Positions 4,939 through 5,106 of a DNA stretch of 5,106 bases are shown here, one piece after another. Each line of letters begins with the position of its first letter. The stretch's first letter is position 1. The position numbers and the translations under genes were made by a program. Below the pieces are notes generated by a model. That model saw only the letters and a program-made list of their open reading frames with translations. It made no database searches and had not been told where the DNA came from. Source of the stretch: Candidatus Parvarchaeota archaeon (lineage in GTDB: Archaea; Nanobdellota; Nanobdellia; Pacearchaeales; GW2011-AR1); contig PSPM01000027.1 in the NCBI GenBank assembly GCA_004195435.1, positions 1 through 5,106 of the forward strand, read 5' to 3'.

Positions 4939-5106
4939 TCAATTTTCTTATGGGGATTTCCAATCATATACTGTGGATCATTTAAATTCAATTTTCTTCT
5001 TGAAAAATAAGATTCTCTTTTATCACCTTCGCTAAGAGGATTATAAACTCCATAAAGAATTCTCCTAGTTTTATTAGAGTTATTTTTTTGAGAACGGTGT
5101 GGCAAT
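4935..5106 (-). CDS. C-terminal fragment of a PhyH-like Fe(II)/2-oxoglutarate oxygenase (cut by window edge)
   Basis: An open frame enters from the right edge (first whole codon at 5105) and ends with TAA at 4937-4935, giving 56 residues. It begins LPHRSQKNNSNKTRR and continues through ILYGVYNPLSEGDKRESYF to ...DPQYMIGNPHKKID. This matches the tail of phytanoyl-CoA-dioxygenase-family enzymes: P-H-x-S with N-x-S, then an arginine, then Y-N-P-x-S-E-G-D-x-R. The fragment's third residue (His) would be the distal iron ligand. The arginine 11 residues later would bind 2-oxoglutarate, the same spacing I recall for H264 and R275 in human PHYH. The other two ligands (H-x-D) and the promoter lie outside the window. 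In this family PhnY hydroxylates 2-aminoethylphosphonate at C1, and TmpA acts on its trimethyl form. Position tail-to-tail with a PEP mutase suggests phosphonate tailoring, but the substrate is not shown by these residues. Its stop shares TTAA (4935-4938) with the mutase stop. Confidence 0.75.
   Translation of the reverse strand, partial: LPHRSQKNNSNKTRRILYGVYNPLSEGDKRESYFSRRKLNLNDPQYMIGNPHKKID

Noticed and set aside
1..5106. CRISPR arrays, tRNA/rRNA genes, insertion sequences
   Set aside because: No spaced direct repeats, cloverleaf-like sequence, transposase motifs or terminal inverted repeats were seen; essentially all of the window is accounted for by protein genes and short promoters.

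Overview
The window is AT-rich throughout (well under one third G+C by eye) and densely packed. It most likely comes from an archaeon. All three transcription units whose starts are visible carry a TATA box (TATATAAA or TTTATATA) at exactly -29 to -22 relative to the A of the start codon. None has a well-placed Shine-Dalgarno site. This is the geometry of archaeal TBP/TFB promoters driving leaderless mRNAs. Together with the low G+C and the AGA/AGG-dominated arginine codons, it suggests a DPANN-type archaeon or another AT-rich archaeon. The lineage is inference; the promoter geometry is seen directly.

Layout: (1) 65-1135 (+) is a GT4-like glycosyltransferase behind its own TATA box. (2) Convergent with it, a three-gene minus-strand operon runs from 3122 down to 1139: a LicC-like nucleotidyltransferase, a LicD/fukutin-family transferase, and a small class I SAM methyltransferase. 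Its genes are joined by two ATGA start/stop overlaps. (3) A 97-bp divergent intergenic region (3123-3219) holds two mirror-image core promoters. (4) 3220-4938 (+) encodes a 572-residue fusion of phosphoenolpyruvate mutase (complete catalytic set, with the diagnostic EDK-x5-NS motif) and a C-terminal nucleotidyltransferase domain. (5) At the right edge, 4935-5106 (-) is the C-terminal end of a gene I read as a phytanoyl-CoA-dioxygenase-like (PhyH) Fe(II)/2-oxoglutarate oxygenase. Its stop codon overlaps that of the mutase gene in a shared TTAA.

Reading together: PEP mutase makes the C-P bond (PEP to phosphonopyruvate). The fused and free nucleotidyltransferases could activate a phosphonate as a CMP derivative, and the LicD-type enzyme could transfer it onto a glycan. 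The glycosyltransferase would help build that glycan. The methyltransferase and the PhyH oxygenase could decorate the sugar or the phosphonate. The best overall hypothesis is therefore a phosphonoglycan (or phosphonolipid) cell-surface tailoring island in an archaeon. The decarboxylase and aminotransferase needed to reach 2-aminoethylphosphonate are not in the window, so the final phosphonate is unknown.
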